From Methanofollis formosanus (lineage in GTDB: Archaea > Halobacteriota > Methanomicrobia > Methanomicrobiales > Methanofollaceae): DNA of 64,000 nucleotides. Both the position numbers and the translations under genes were made by a program. The stretch is from assembly GCF_019633745.1 (NCBI RefSeq), contig NZ_CP037968.1:2734789-2798788 (forward strand). The letters are read 5' to 3'. The notes under the pieces are model-generated. The model ran no database searches, had not been told where the DNA came from, and saw only the letters and a list, made by a program, of their open reading frames with translations. Below are positions 53,801 through 62,225 of the stretch, one piece after another; within the stretch, counting starts at the first letter, position 1, and each line of letters starts with the position of its first letter.

Positions 53801-55373
53801 GCACCCCGTCCAGGAGAAGCCCGGCCCCCTCGTTCGTCGCCCCGGTCAGCGCAAACCCTTCGATGGTGACGTTATCAGCGTTCACGGCGATCACGTCGTC
53901 GCGAGTATTCACTGCTTTCACCGTCGTGGCTGCAGCGCCGTGCTCTGAGACGAGGGTCAGGCGTTTGCCGACATCGACGTTCTCGGTGTACGTCCCGTCC
54001 CTGACAAGAACGGTATCTCCGGGATTGGCAGAGAGCACCGCCTCACGGATGGTGGTGTAATCCCCGCCCCCGTCGAGATCGACGACGATCGTCTTCGCCG
54101 CAGGCGGCGCCTGGGCCACCGTCACGGTCGCTGACCCCGAGACCTCGCCTGCCGTCGCCGTCACCGTCGCCGTCCCCTCTGCCAGCGCCGTGAAGAGCCC
54201 GGTGGCCGGGTCCACCGTCCCGACCGTCTCGTTGTCGCACGACCAGGAGACCGCGACGTCCTCCATCGGTTCGCCGTTCTGGTCCCTCGGGACGGCCAAA
54301 AACTGTTTCGTCTTCCCGACCACCGCCGTCGCATCCGCAGGATAGACCGAGACGGCGGTCAGCACCGGCCGCTCGCTCACCCTGATATAACGCTTCTTAG
54401 TCCAGACAACCGTACCCTCCGCGGCCGTCACCGTGAGCGTGACATTGTACGTGCCCGGTTCGGTGTACTCATGCACCGGCTGTTCATCCGGCGAGGGGTC
54501 GGTCTCGTCGCCGAAGTCCCAGTGCCATTCGGTCGGTGCCGTCCCCGAGGTCTCGGGCGTGAAGGCGACGGCGAGAGGGGCATATCCTGAAGTCCGGTTC
54601 GCGGCGAAGTTGACCCTGAAGGGGGGCGCCGGGTCCTGCGAACGGATGATGACCCGGTCGATGTACTTTACCGCCATTCCGGTGGTCGCCGGATAATCCA
54701 CCCCGCCGGAGACGTAATAGTGCCAGTACTTCTCGTCCATGCACTCGTGCATGTCCCAGTTCCCGAAGACATGCCACCCCCACGGGTTGGTGGAGTCGTC
54801 GGCAAAGAAGATCAGGCGCATCCCGTCGAAATAGTTCGGGACATACCCCGTGTCAGGCCGCCACCAGGTGACGACCATCGGCCCCTGCCTGGGGTCGGGG
54901 TTGTAGACGTTCCGGTACTCGAAATTTTTGCCCATTCCGTCATTGGCCTTGATCGTGACGGTGTCGTTCGGGCTCATCCCGCCGACCAGTTCGCAGAGAT
55001 CTCTGACGTCGGTCCCCTTGACGGCATGATAGTCCTTTTCCGGGATGTTCCCGTCCTCTTGAGGGTTCCATAGCCGTTCTTCGTCCTCCTCCCCGAGTTC
55101 TGGCCCCTGGTGATAGTAATGCGTCACGCCGTCTCCCTGTATCGGGAGATTCTCCTCCATCCACCGATAGTCGACCGTCTCCTGTGCGATCAACGTCCCG
55201 TCCTTTGCCAGTTTGGAGACCGTCAACTCGGTCGTCGCCGTCCCGGCCGAGACCGGCGTCGCCAGGAGGAGGCCGGCAAGGAGGAGGACAAGGAGGAACA
55301 CTCCCGGTTTTATCCACGCTTCGAGATGAGAATGGTTGGATAATTTGTATGACCGATCGGTTTTCGATTTCAT
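50823..55373 (-). CDS. Giant secreted protein: SUOX-like, PKD, Ig, beta-helix, phosphoesterase, CARDB domains
   Basis: About 1516 residues. A leader with helix PGVFLLVLLLAGLLLATPVS opens the protein. Domains: SUOX-like (65-240; GTDVRDLCELVGG, FGNWDMHECMDEKYWHYY), PKD (245-330; WHWDFGDETDPSPDEQPVHE), Big_2 Ig (335-420), NosD-type beta-helix (428-858), fibronectin-like (868-965) and a purple-acid-phosphatase-type metallophosphoesterase (965-1180). The phosphoesterase has YGDTQ, GDTVCDPN, GNHEYWD, HHPP and GHVHSYQ. CARDB (1240-1345) and the GWNFVSVP C-terminal module (1350-1516) follow. ATG 55373 fits the signal peptide; an upstream start at 55439 is unlikely. Probably a surface phosphatase with binding domains. 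Confidence 0.82.
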   Translation of the reverse strand: MKSKTDRSYKLSNHSHLEAWIKPGVFLLVLLLAGLLLATPVSAGTATTELTVSKLAKDGTLIAQETVDYRWMEENLPIQGDGVTHYYHQGPELGEEDEERLWNPQEDGNIPEKDYHAVKGTDVRDLCELVGGMSPNDTVTIKANDGMGKNFEYRNVYNPDPRQGPMVVTWWRPDTGYVPNYFDGMRLIFFADDSTNPWGWHVFGNWDMHECMDEKYWHYYVSGGVDYPATTGMAVKYIDRVIIRSQDPAPPFRVNFAANRTSGYAPLAVAFTPETSGTAPTEWHWDFGDETDPSPDEQPVHEYTEPGTYNVTLTVTAAEGTVVWTKKRYIRVSERPVLTAVSVYPADATAVVGKTKQFLAVPRDQNGEPMEDVAVSWSCDNETVGTVDPATGLFTALAEGTATVTATAGEVSGSATVTVAQAPPAAKTIVVDLDGGGDYTTIREAVLSANPGDTVLVRDGTYTENVDVGKRLTLVSEHGAAATTVKAVNTRDDVIAVNADNVTIEGFALTGATNEGAGLLLDGVRDCCAADVAASSNYQGIVLKDAENVTIRNSSANKNAQNGMSLNATRNSAITGCTISENTFNGICLQKADRTTIQDCTGSWNGVYHIDVTYSPDTTIENCSMTSSKKSGLRITGSDGSSVLNSAITESALFEIVLGTSSDLVLEGNTFTGSVPMSSDGIKGEGRFENLTIDNNIISRGMNLGSIANATVSGNTVSGGYCGIITSSSDSLICDNSIVGSYNGLYLGQSKRNVIVNNTCSRCGKTDLYLKSANENQIYLNTWAKTKDGTSSGKTSWISEGSSNMVNTPEPCDYWYNGTLYQGYLGNYYYNYDGTDADGDGIGDTPYIASATDHDLYPLMEPADHYEVLPPVPEVQWGPYLTGTTTSGTTVNWKTDIPAAGMVEYAAEAYFTEHGEYDRNVSASGEGVLRHVNLTDLAPDTRYHYRVHAGRNVSADLTFRTFPATGPCTFIVYGDTQEQISDFTQLERHKLVADRIAAEEQDAAFVVHVGDTVCDPNNPEEWDRFFASGRALYANTTLYPTRGNHEYWDDAEAFMAVFAVPHWYSFDCGDVHVAMLDSNDDVGPRMDEQTAWLGEDLAESTASWTFVAFHHPPYSSGTRHPGGWKNFRTLWGPTFEANDVDVVFNGHVHSYQRYLVNGTQYVVAATGGGPLYTLTEEKEAGYQNSLEFTLGYTRVTVDPANETATMEFVPVANVSEDNKEVLGIRPPGEVFDRVVIDRSGVPDLLVTGIEVPDLDPGVNATVTARVENRGGKDADAFAVVFAVDGAKAGTETVARLAAGDHADVSFVWRPAAEGVYELSVIADPDGAVEEADEENNVFRRVVVVGAGGDDYDTLTLIPGWNFVSVPKRLAPGADTMAVFEAVDCAGHSIFGYVQPDGWRVLKSDNRLGVLDGIWIYANESTAVGLTYNPDLRQVPPMKHLAPGWNAIGFSDTVPAPVEETLQSVDGAWSSLVGFDRIRQEYRPAVTAGSNLVQHMGPKEGYWIFMSEKGDLAAIGA

Positions 55374-55868
55374 GTGATATAGTCCTGTAAATTGTAGATC
55401 GATATCATCTCTGGGCATACAATATAAATGGATTTTCATGTTTCTGTTAATTATGTTAAACAGACCTTGTGAATTTCCCGCCGTCGCTGCGGGGGACGAT
55501 CCAGGAAAGAATGAGCGTTTGAACAGGGAAAAAACGTCATATGAAGAATATGGTCACGATCGTGGCGCTGTATGGAGAAAAAATCCGTGATATCCATCCC
55601 TTGTCCCGGAACCCGGCTTGATCCGGCAGCATGGGGGGCGATCCGGGATGCGCCCGCCTCCAGGCCGGAAGGGAGCGGACGCCCGGAGATGCACCCGCCC
55701 CGTGAAGGGGGCGACGGAGGGTCGGCGGCCGACTGTTCTTCAGGGGGGCGTGCCGATCAGACGGGCCGCCCTTCGCCGCCCTTCGCCGCACCTTCACCGT
55801 CGTCTCGCACCGGGGGAATCCTCCCGCCGGCAAGTTCAACAAAAAGGATCGGGTCCGCACCCCGCACC
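55374..55868. other. Gap with AT-rich promoter and a degenerate repeat
   Basis: AT-rich DNA at 55380-55470 (for example TATATT-type boxes) probably holds the promoter of the giant protein. At 55760-55835 there is a degenerate palindromic element (GGGCCGCCCTTCG, GTCTCGCACCGGGGG) lacking a right arm. No gene seen. Confidence 0.4.
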
Positions 55869-56237
55869 TCAACAGTCCACGCCGCGTGCCCGCAGTTCCT
55901 CGGTCTTCTTCTCCGAGCAGGCCTCGCACCGAAACTCAGGGGCGTGGTCGTCGGTCTTGTCGTAGTTGGTGGTCTTCACCAGCCGGTAACCGCGGCAGAC
56001 CTTCCCGCAGTCCACGCACTTGATGTTCTCCTTCACCTCCCACTGGGCGGCGAGCACCTTCGAGGTGAAGATGAACCGGTCGACCCAGAAGAAGATGAGC
56101 CCGCCGATGAGGTTGGCGATGACCGTCGCGGTGAGCGGGTCCATCGTGGCGAGGAGGATGAGCACGCCGGCGAGAAGAGGGGTAGAGAGCTGCCACCTGA
56201 CCAGGTACAGCCCGTAACGCTTGAAATTGACGTCCAT
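55869..56237 (-). CDS. GtrA-like membrane protein with C-terminal zinc ribbon
   Basis: Protein of 122 residues. Two helices (TPLLAGVLILLATMDPLTA and IANLIGGLIFFWVDRFIFT) match part of the GtrA family of small membrane proteins linked to glycan transfer. Then come CVDCGKVCRGYRL and FRCEACSEKK, four Cys in CxxC pairs that could bind zinc. The combination is a recurring archaeal architecture without assigned function. ATG 56237 begins MDVNFKRYGLYLVRW. It is about 95 bases downstream of the cyclophilin stop on the same strand. Confidence 0.7.
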   Translation of the reverse strand: MDVNFKRYGLYLVRWQLSTPLLAGVLILLATMDPLTATVIANLIGGLIFFWVDRFIFTSKVLAAQWEVKENIKCVDCGKVCRGYRLVKTTNYDKTDDHAPEFRCEACSEKKTEELRARGVDC

Positions 56238-56331
56238 GTGCGTACAAAAGTACGAATCTACGGGGATAAATCTGCGGATGGGGGTAGGAGAGAGCCCGCG
56301 AAGAAACGGGAAAAAATGGGAGAAAAAAGGT

Positions 56332-56802
56332 TCAGAGCACCTCGGCCTTCGTGATCCTGACCTCGGTGCGCGGCCGGTCCTGCCGGTCGGTCTGGGTCGT
56401 GCCGATGGCGTCGACGACCTCCATCCCCTCGACCACCCTGCCGAAGACCGGGTGCATCGGGTTGAGGTGGACGTTGTTCACCAGGTTGAGGAAGAATTGG
56501 CTTCCCCCGGTGTTCGGCCCGGCGTTCGCCATCGAGATGGTGCCGCGGTCGTTCCTGTTCGAGGCCGTGAACTCGTCGGGGATCGCATACCCCGGCCCGC
56601 CCATCCCGGTCCCGGTCGGGTCGCCGCCCTGGATCATGAAGTTCGGGATGACGCGGTGGAAGATGACGCCGTCGTAAAAGCCTTCCTTCACCAGTTTCTC
56701 GAAGTTGCCGGCGGTGATCGGCATGTCGGCGTAGAGCTGGATGGTGATGTCGCCCATCGTCGTGTGCAGGACGACCTTTGATCCTTCCGGATGTTCTGCC
56801 AT
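56332..56802 (-). CDS. ppiB: Cyclophilin-type peptidyl-prolyl isomerase
   Basis: Cyclophilin of 156 residues that catalyses cis-trans isomerisation of proline bonds. Catalytic elements are FHRVIPNFMIQGGDPTGTG, then GTISMANAGPNTGGSQFFL with the Arg, Phe, Met, Gln and Phe of the active site, and LNPMHPVFGRVVEGMEV. No signal peptide, so cytoplasmic. GGAGTTATC precedes ATG 56802, which favours this over the start 21 bases upstream. Confidence 0.95.
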   Translation of the reverse strand: MAEHPEGSKVVLHTTMGDITIQLYADMPITAGNFEKLVKEGFYDGVIFHRVIPNFMIQGGDPTGTGMGGPGYAIPDEFTASNRNDRGTISMANAGPNTGGSQFFLNLVNNVHLNPMHPVFGRVVEGMEVVDAIGTTQTDRQDRPRTEVRITKAEVL

Positions 56803-56899
56803 GATAACTCCTCCCTGTTTCATGGGGGTGACACTTTATAGACCTTGCCGGCGGGCGACCCCGGGGAATAATGATCATCCTCCGGCTCTGTTGAATCAG

Positions 56900-57215
56900 A
56901 CATGAACCACTGGCTCAAACGTACGCGATGAAAATGATTGTGAGTCTCCAGGGTATCTGGATCCGTGCTCGCCCCTTCAGAGCGGGACACTTTGTGAGAC
57001 CATCATCTCATTGCCGCCCCCGCCTATCTTCTGTCCGGGGGGGGCCGGGGGTGCAACCCCCGGCGCGAGACGGCGGGGAAGATGCTGCGAGAGGGGCGGC
57101 ACATCGATCATCACGCCTTCCCGCACACTCTCGCCGGGGGCGCTGCCCCCGGAACCCCCGGGAAGGCAGGTCGATCAGACCGGCCGCCCCCTCAATCGCA
57201 GCATCTTCACGCAGC
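56900..57215 (-). repeat. Cluster of palindromic element pieces, mostly reversed
   Basis: At 56900-56936 a fragment of the conserved flank (GGCTCAAACGTACGCGATG). At 57015-57100 a reverse long-core copy (GCCGCCCCCGCCTATCTTC, hairpin, CGGCGCGAGACGGCGGGG, GAGGGGCGGCACA). At 57115-57215 a further hairpin copy (CTCGCCGGGGGCGCTGCCCC) and GGCCGCCCCCTC. Confidence 0.6.
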
Positions 57216-57288
57216 ACCCCCTCGCCCCGCGCCCGCTCCCCCGGAACCCTTTAGGCAGGTTTTTCATCGGCCGTGCCTATGGGGGTGC

Positions 57289-57609
57289 ATGCACGAGGAA
57301 GAGCGGGAACTGGTGGTGCAGGAATTTCTCAGAAACCTCAACCACGAGAGGCCCGAGTTCAGGTGGGGGGCGGCGGAGGCGCTCGGCCGTATCGGTGACT
57401 CCAGAGCGGTTGCACCGCTGATCAAGGCGCTGGAGGGCGACCCCGACCCGCGGGTGCGCACGAAGGCGGCGTGGGCCCTCGGCCGGCTCGGCGATCCGCG
57501 GGCACAGCGCCCCCTCCTCCGGGCCCTCGGCGACCGGGACGACGACGTGCAGGAGATCGCCGGAGAGGCGCTCGAGGTCCTGAAACGGAAACTCTCTCTC
57601 CGGGTCTGA
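57289..57609 (+). CDS. HEAT-repeat protein
   Basis: Protein of 106 residues with about three PBS-lyase-type HEAT repeats: EFRWGAAEALGRIGDSRAVA, PLIKALEGDPDPRVRTKAAW and ALGRLGDPRAQRPLLRALGD. These form a helical scaffold for protein-protein contact. ATG 57289 follows a G-rich stretch; longer frames from 57082 run through repeat DNA and are unlikely. The gene is 71 bases upstream of mutS and on the same strand, so it may be co-transcribed. Confidence 0.85.
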   Translation: MHEEERELVVQEFLRNLNHERPEFRWGAAEALGRIGDSRAVAPLIKALEGDPDPRVRTKAAWALGRLGDPRAQRPLLRALGDRDDDVQEIAGEALEVLKRKLSLRV

Positions 57610-57680
57610 AACCGGGGTCTGGCCGGGGTGTGGTGCCCCCTGAAAAACTACCTTAAGGTTGGGAGCCGACCTCATACACG

Positions 57681-60335
57681 ATGAGCGGCAAGATGACCCC
57701 GGCCATGCAGCAGTTCTACGCGATGAAAGAGGAACACCCGGACTGCATCATTTTTTTCCGCATGGGCGACTTTTACGAGACCTTCGGTCCTGACGCCGAG
57801 GTGGTCGCCCGCGAGCTCGATATCGTGCTCACCTCGCGGGGCAAGGACAAGGACGGCGAGAAGATGCCCCTCGCCGGCGTCCCGTACCACGCGGCCGAGA
57901 CCTATGTCTCCCGCCTTGTCGCGAAGGGCCACCGGGTCGCGATCTGCGAGCAGCTCGAGGACCCGAAGAAGGCGAAGGGGATCGTCAAGCGCGGCGTGGT
58001 CCGGGTGGTCACGCCGGGCACGGTCATCGACGCCTCGATGATCGCCTCGCCCGGCGCCCGGTACCTCATGGCCCTCTCCCCGGACGGCAAGAGCGGGCGG
58101 TGGGGCCTCGCCTTCCTTGAAGTCTCGACCGGCGAGTTCTTCGTCGAGGCGGTCGGGGAAGACGGCGATATCGCCCCGGTCCTCTCCGAGGTGGAACGCT
58201 ACCACCCGCACGAGTGCATCACCGGCACCCCCCTCCCCGACGCCCTCTCGACCCGCCTCTCCCAGGCCGGCGTGCTCCTCACCCCGTACCGCCCCGAGAC
58301 TTTCGCCCCGGCGCGGGCCCGTTCAATCCTGTTGGAACACTTCCGGACCCCTTCGCTCGACGGCTTCGGGTGCGGCGGCGATGAGATGAAGGCCGCGGTC
58401 GGGGCCGCGGGGGCGGCGCTCAGTTACGCCACCGAGACCCAGTACAAACCCCTCACTCACATCACCGGCCTCTCGGTCAGGGCCCCGGCCGATCGGATGG
58501 CCCTGGACGCGATCACGCTGAGGAACCTGGAGATCACCGAGACGATGCAGGGCGAGGGGAAGGAGGGGACGCTCCTCCATCTTCTCGACCGGACGGCGAC
58601 CTCGATGGGGAGCAGGACGATGCGCAAGTTCCTGGTCAACCCCCTCATCTCGCCGGCGGCGATCGACGCCCGCCTCGACGCCGTGGCGTTCTTCCACCGC
58701 GACGCCGGGCTCAGGAGCGACCTCCGCGACGCCCTCCGGGGATGCGCCGACATCGAGCGGATCGCCGGCCGGATCGCCTACGGCAACGCGACGCCCCGCG
58801 ACCTCGTCACTCTCAGGGCCTCGGTCGAGACTCTCCCGACGGTCCGCGCCCTCCTCGGCGGCGACCTGCCCGAACGGATCGCCGACGCCCTCGCCGGGGT
58901 CTCCGACTTCTCGGCGGTGAGCGCCCTCATCGCCCGGGCCGTCGTCGACGATCCCCCGGCCAACCTCAAGAACGGCGGGTTCATCAGGGACGGGTACGCG
59001 AAAGAACTCGACGACCTCAGGGAGGTCTCGGGCTCCGGGAAAAACTGGATCGCCGAGTTCCAGCAGCAGGAGCGGGAGCGGACCGGGATCAAGTCGCTGA
59101 AGGTGAAGTACAACCGGGTCTTCGGCTACTCCATCGAGGTGACCAAGCCCAACCTCCACCTCGTGCCGCCCGAATACGAGCGCCGGCAGACGACGGCGAA
59201 CGGCGAGCGCTTCATCACCCCCGAACTCAAGGAGAAGGAGGCGATGATCACCCACGCCGACGAGCGCCTCCTCGGCCTGGAGGCCGAACTCTTCGCCGAC
59301 CTGCTCACGACGCTCGCCGCCGACGTCCCGGCCTTCCAGGAGACGGCGCGGGCGGTCGGGCTCCTCGACGTCTATGCGGCCCTCGCCGAGGTGGCGGTGA
59401 GGAACAACTATGTGCGCCCGAGCCTGGACGACTCGGTGGACACCGAGATCAGGGACGGGCGCCACCCGGTGGTCGAGGAGATGGTGCCCGGCACCTTCGT
59501 GCCCAACGACACCCGCCTCGACGGCGCCGGCGACCAGATCCTCATCATCACCGGGGCGAACATGGCCGGCAAGTCCACCTATATGCGGGCGGTCGCCCTG
59601 ATCACCGTGATGGCCCAGGTCGGGAGTTTTGTCCCGGCCGCCGCCGCCTCGGTCGGGATCGTCGACCGCGTCTTCACCAGGGTGGGGGCCTCAGACGACC
59701 TGGCGAGCGGGCGGAGTACCTTTATGGTCGAGATGCAGGAACTCGCGAATATCCTGAACAACACCACCGCCCGCAGCCTCGTCGTCCTCGACGAGATCGG
59801 GCGGGGCACGAGCACGGTCGACGGCTACTCCATCGCGAAGGCGGTGCTCGAGTACCTCCACGGCACCGGGGCGAAGGGGCCGCGGACCCTCTTCGCCACC
59901 CACTTCCACCGCCTCATCGAGGTGGAGAAGGAACTGGAGCGGGTGAAGAACTACCATTTCGCGGTGAAGGAGACCGGGTCTGAGGTGGTCTTCCTCAGGA
60001 AGATCGTGCCGGGCGCGACCGACCGGAGTTACGGGATCCATGTCGCCCGCCTGGCCGGGGTGCCGCGGGCCGTCACCGAGCGGGCCGGGAAGGTGCTCGA
60101 GGAGACGGAACAGGAGGCGAGGAACGGGGGGAAGACGGGCCGGAAGCACTCGGCGCAGATGTTTCTCTTCTCAAACCCCCCGCAGGACGACCCGGCGCCC
60201 GCTCCCGCGCCGGTCGAAGAGAGTCCTGTCCTCAAAGCGCTCCGCGACCTCGACCCGGACGCGATGACGCCGCGGGTCGCTCTCGAAAAACTCTATGAAC
60301 TGAGAGATATGGCACGTAAGGAGGGATCGGCATGA
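57681..60335 (+). CDS. mutS: DNA mismatch repair protein MutS
   Basis: Full-length MutS1 of 884 residues that recognises mispairs. The mismatch-reading motif is in FFRMGDFYETFG near residue 35 (Phe-x-Glu). The core, clamp and ATPase domains follow: Walker A ITGANMAGKSTYM near residue 624, then DDLASGRSTFMVEM and LVVLDEIGRGTSTVDGYS (Walker B and signature), and FATHFHRL. The C-terminal tail MTPRVALEKLYELRDMA is the dimer/tetramer helix. ATG 57681 gives the normal N-terminus. The end overlaps mutL by 4 bases (ATGA), so mutSL is one operon, a bacterial-type system found in some methanogens. Confidence 0.97.
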   Translation: MSGKMTPAMQQFYAMKEEHPDCIIFFRMGDFYETFGPDAEVVARELDIVLTSRGKDKDGEKMPLAGVPYHAAETYVSRLVAKGHRVAICEQLEDPKKAKGIVKRGVVRVVTPGTVIDASMIASPGARYLMALSPDGKSGRWGLAFLEVSTGEFFVEAVGEDGDIAPVLSEVERYHPHECITGTPLPDALSTRLSQAGVLLTPYRPETFAPARARSILLEHFRTPSLDGFGCGGDEMKAAVGAAGAALSYATETQYKPLTHITGLSVRAPADRMALDAITLRNLEITETMQGEGKEGTLLHLLDRTATSMGSRTMRKFLVNPLISPAAIDARLDAVAFFHRDAGLRSDLRDALRGCADIERIAGRIAYGNATPRDLVTLRASVETLPTVRALLGGDLPERIADALAGVSDFSAVSALIARAVVDDPPANLKNGGFIRDGYAKELDDLREVSGSGKNWIAEFQQQERERTGIKSLKVKYNRVFGYSIEVTKPNLHLVPPEYERRQTTANGERFITPELKEKEAMITHADERLLGLEAELFADLLTTLAADVPAFQETARAVGLLDVYAALAEVAVRNNYVRPSLDDSVDTEIRDGRHPVVEEMVPGTFVPNDTRLDGAGDQILIITGANMAGKSTYMRAVALITVMAQVGSFVPAAAASVGIVDRVFTRVGASDDLASGRSTFMVEMQELANILNNTTARSLVVLDEIGRGTSTVDGYSIAKAVLEYLHGTGAKGPRTLFATHFHRLIEVEKELERVKNYHFAVKETGSEVVFLRKIVPGATDRSYGIHVARLAGVPRAVTERAGKVLEETEQEARNGGKTGRKHSAQMFLFSNPPQDDPAPAPAPVEESPVLKALRDLDPDAMTPRVALEKLYELRDMARKEGSA

Positions 60336-62116
60336 GTATGCAGGACGCCACCATCCGGGTGCTCCCGACCGGCACGGTGAACCAGATCGCCGCCGGCGAG
60401 GTGGTGGAACGCCCGGCCTCGGTGGTGAAGGAACTGGTGGAGAACGCCGTCGACGCCGGCGCCGGTCTGGTGCGGGTGGAGGTGACCTCAGACCGCCGGC
60501 AAGTCACCGGCGTGCGGGTCGTCGACGACGGGATCGGGATGGGCCGGGCCGATGCGGTGCTCGCGTTCAAAGAACATGCGACCAGCAAGATCCGGGAGAT
60601 CGAGGACCTCGACCGCCTCCACACCCTTGGGTTCAGGGGGGAGGCGCTCGCGAGCATCGCCTCGGTCGCGGAGGTGACCATCGTCACGAAGCCGCGGGAC
60701 CGCGGGGTCATCGCCGGGATAAGGGTGCGGGTCCGCGGCGGGGGCGAACCCGAGGTCGCCGAGGTCGGGGCGCCCGACGGGACGAGCGTGGAGGTGAGAG
60801 ACCTCTTCTTCAACACCCCGGCCCGCCGGAAATTCCTCAAGTCCCTCCACACCGAACTGGCGCACATCCACGGGGTCGTCGAGAAGACCGCCCTCGCCCA
60901 CCCGGAGGTCGCCTTCCGCCTCCTCCACAACGGCCGGGAACGGATCGCCACCCATGCCGCCGACGACCTGCGGGAGACCGCGGGCGCCCTCTTCGGGACC
61001 GACCTCACCCGCGCCCTCGTGCCGGCGGGCGGCGGGAACCGGTTTGTGCGGGTCGGGGGCTTTGTCGCCCGCCCGTCCCATACGCGGGCCGACCAGTACC
61101 AGATCTTCCTCTCGGTCAACGGCCGTCCGGTCTACTCCGCCGGGATCGTGCGGGCGATCAAGGAGGGGTACGGGACGCTGCTTCCCGCGAACCGTTTCCC
61201 GGTGGCCTTCCTCGCCCTCACGACCGACCAGGGCCTGGTGGACGCCAATGTCCACCCGACCAAGCGGCAGGTGCGCTTCACCCATGAGCGCGAGGTATAC
61301 GAGGCGGTGACCGACGCGGTGCGGACGGCGCTCCATGGCGAGGACCTCCTCGTCGGGGAGCGGGAGGCGGAGGTCTTCGTCCCGGCGCCGGTGCCGCGTC
61401 GTCCGGCCCGCCCGGTCGCTCCCGCCCCCTCAACCCCCGCCCCCCGTCATGGCGTCGCCGAGAGCCCGGCGCAGTATGCGAAGTCTGACCGCCGCCTCCG
61501 CCAGACCGAACTCCCGCTCGCGGGCGCGGAGCGCAACCGCCTCCCGGAGGTGACGGTCCTCGGCCAGGTGGACGCCACCTATATCATCGGCTCGACCGGC
61601 GGGCGCTCGCTGGTGCTCATCGACCAGCACGCCGCCCACGAGCGGATCCTGTACGAGCAGGTGCAGGCAAAGCAGGAAGGCGGGCCGAAAACCCAGGAAC
61701 TGATCGTCCCGGTGCTCGTCACTTTCTCCCCCACCGAGGTCGAACTCGTCCGCGAGGCCCTCCCCCTCCTCGCGGAGGAGGGTTTCGTCGTCGAGGAGTT
61801 CGGGCCCTCGACCTTCGCGGTGAACGCCATCCCGGTGGTCCTGGGCAAACTCGAGGAGCCCGAGGTGATCCGCGACCTCGTCTCCGCCCTGGTGCGTGAA
61901 GGCCCCTCCGACCCGGTGGGGAGGCGGGAGGCGATCACCAGACGGGTGGCCTGCCGGGGTGCGATCAAGGCCGGCGATCCCCTCACCACCGAGCAGATGC
62001 AGCGGCTCGTCGAGCAACTGGCGCATACCGAGAACCCGTACACCTGCCCGCACGGGCGGCCGACGGTGATTCTTTTTTCGCCGGACGAGATGGCGGCGAT
62101 GTTTCGGCGGACGTGA
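60332..62116 (+). CDS. mutL: DNA mismatch repair protein MutL (endonuclease-type)
   Basis: Protein of 594 residues. N-terminal GHKL ATPase: ASVVKELVENAVDAGA (Asn-box), VRVVDDGIGMGRADA and LGFRGEALASIASV. The linker is Pro-rich. The C-terminal endonuclease domain has LIDQHAAHERILYE near residue 429, which fits the DQHA-x2-E-x4-E metal site that makes MutL a nicking enzyme. ACRGAIKAGDPL and CPHGRPT provide the rest of the zinc-binding site. It thus resembles Bacillus or human-type MutL rather than E. coli MutL, which fits the absence of a mutH gene here. ATG 60332 overlaps the mutS stop. Confidence 0.97.
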   Translation: MSMQDATIRVLPTGTVNQIAAGEVVERPASVVKELVENAVDAGAGLVRVEVTSDRRQVTGVRVVDDGIGMGRADAVLAFKEHATSKIREIEDLDRLHTLGFRGEALASIASVAEVTIVTKPRDRGVIAGIRVRVRGGGEPEVAEVGAPDGTSVEVRDLFFNTPARRKFLKSLHTELAHIHGVVEKTALAHPEVAFRLLHNGRERIATHAADDLRETAGALFGTDLTRALVPAGGGNRFVRVGGFVARPSHTRADQYQIFLSVNGRPVYSAGIVRAIKEGYGTLLPANRFPVAFLALTTDQGLVDANVHPTKRQVRFTHEREVYEAVTDAVRTALHGEDLLVGEREAEVFVPAPVPRRPARPVAPAPSTPAPRHGVAESPAQYAKSDRRLRQTELPLAGAERNRLPEVTVLGQVDATYIIGSTGGRSLVLIDQHAAHERILYEQVQAKQEGGPKTQELIVPVLVTFSPTEVELVREALPLLAEEGFVVEEFGPSTFAVNAIPVVLGKLEEPEVIRDLVSALVREGPSDPVGRREAITRRVACRGAIKAGDPLTTEQMQRLVEQLAHTENPYTCPHGRPTVILFSPDEMAAMFRRT

Positions 62117-62139
62117 GGGGGGAGAGGGCGCCTCCGTCC

Positions 62140-62225
62140 GAACGATTTGAACTGTTGTCTCGCGCCGGGGGTTTCACCCCCGGACCCCCACGACGAAGAT
62201 AGGCAGGGGACGGCACGATGCTCTT
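62140..62225 (+). repeat. Long-core palindromic element without a clear left arm
   Basis: TCTCGCGCCGGGGG, hairpin, CCCCCACGACGAAGATAGG, then GGGGACGGCACG. It follows mutL; the usual left arm is replaced by CCGAACGATTTGAACTG. Confidence 0.55.
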
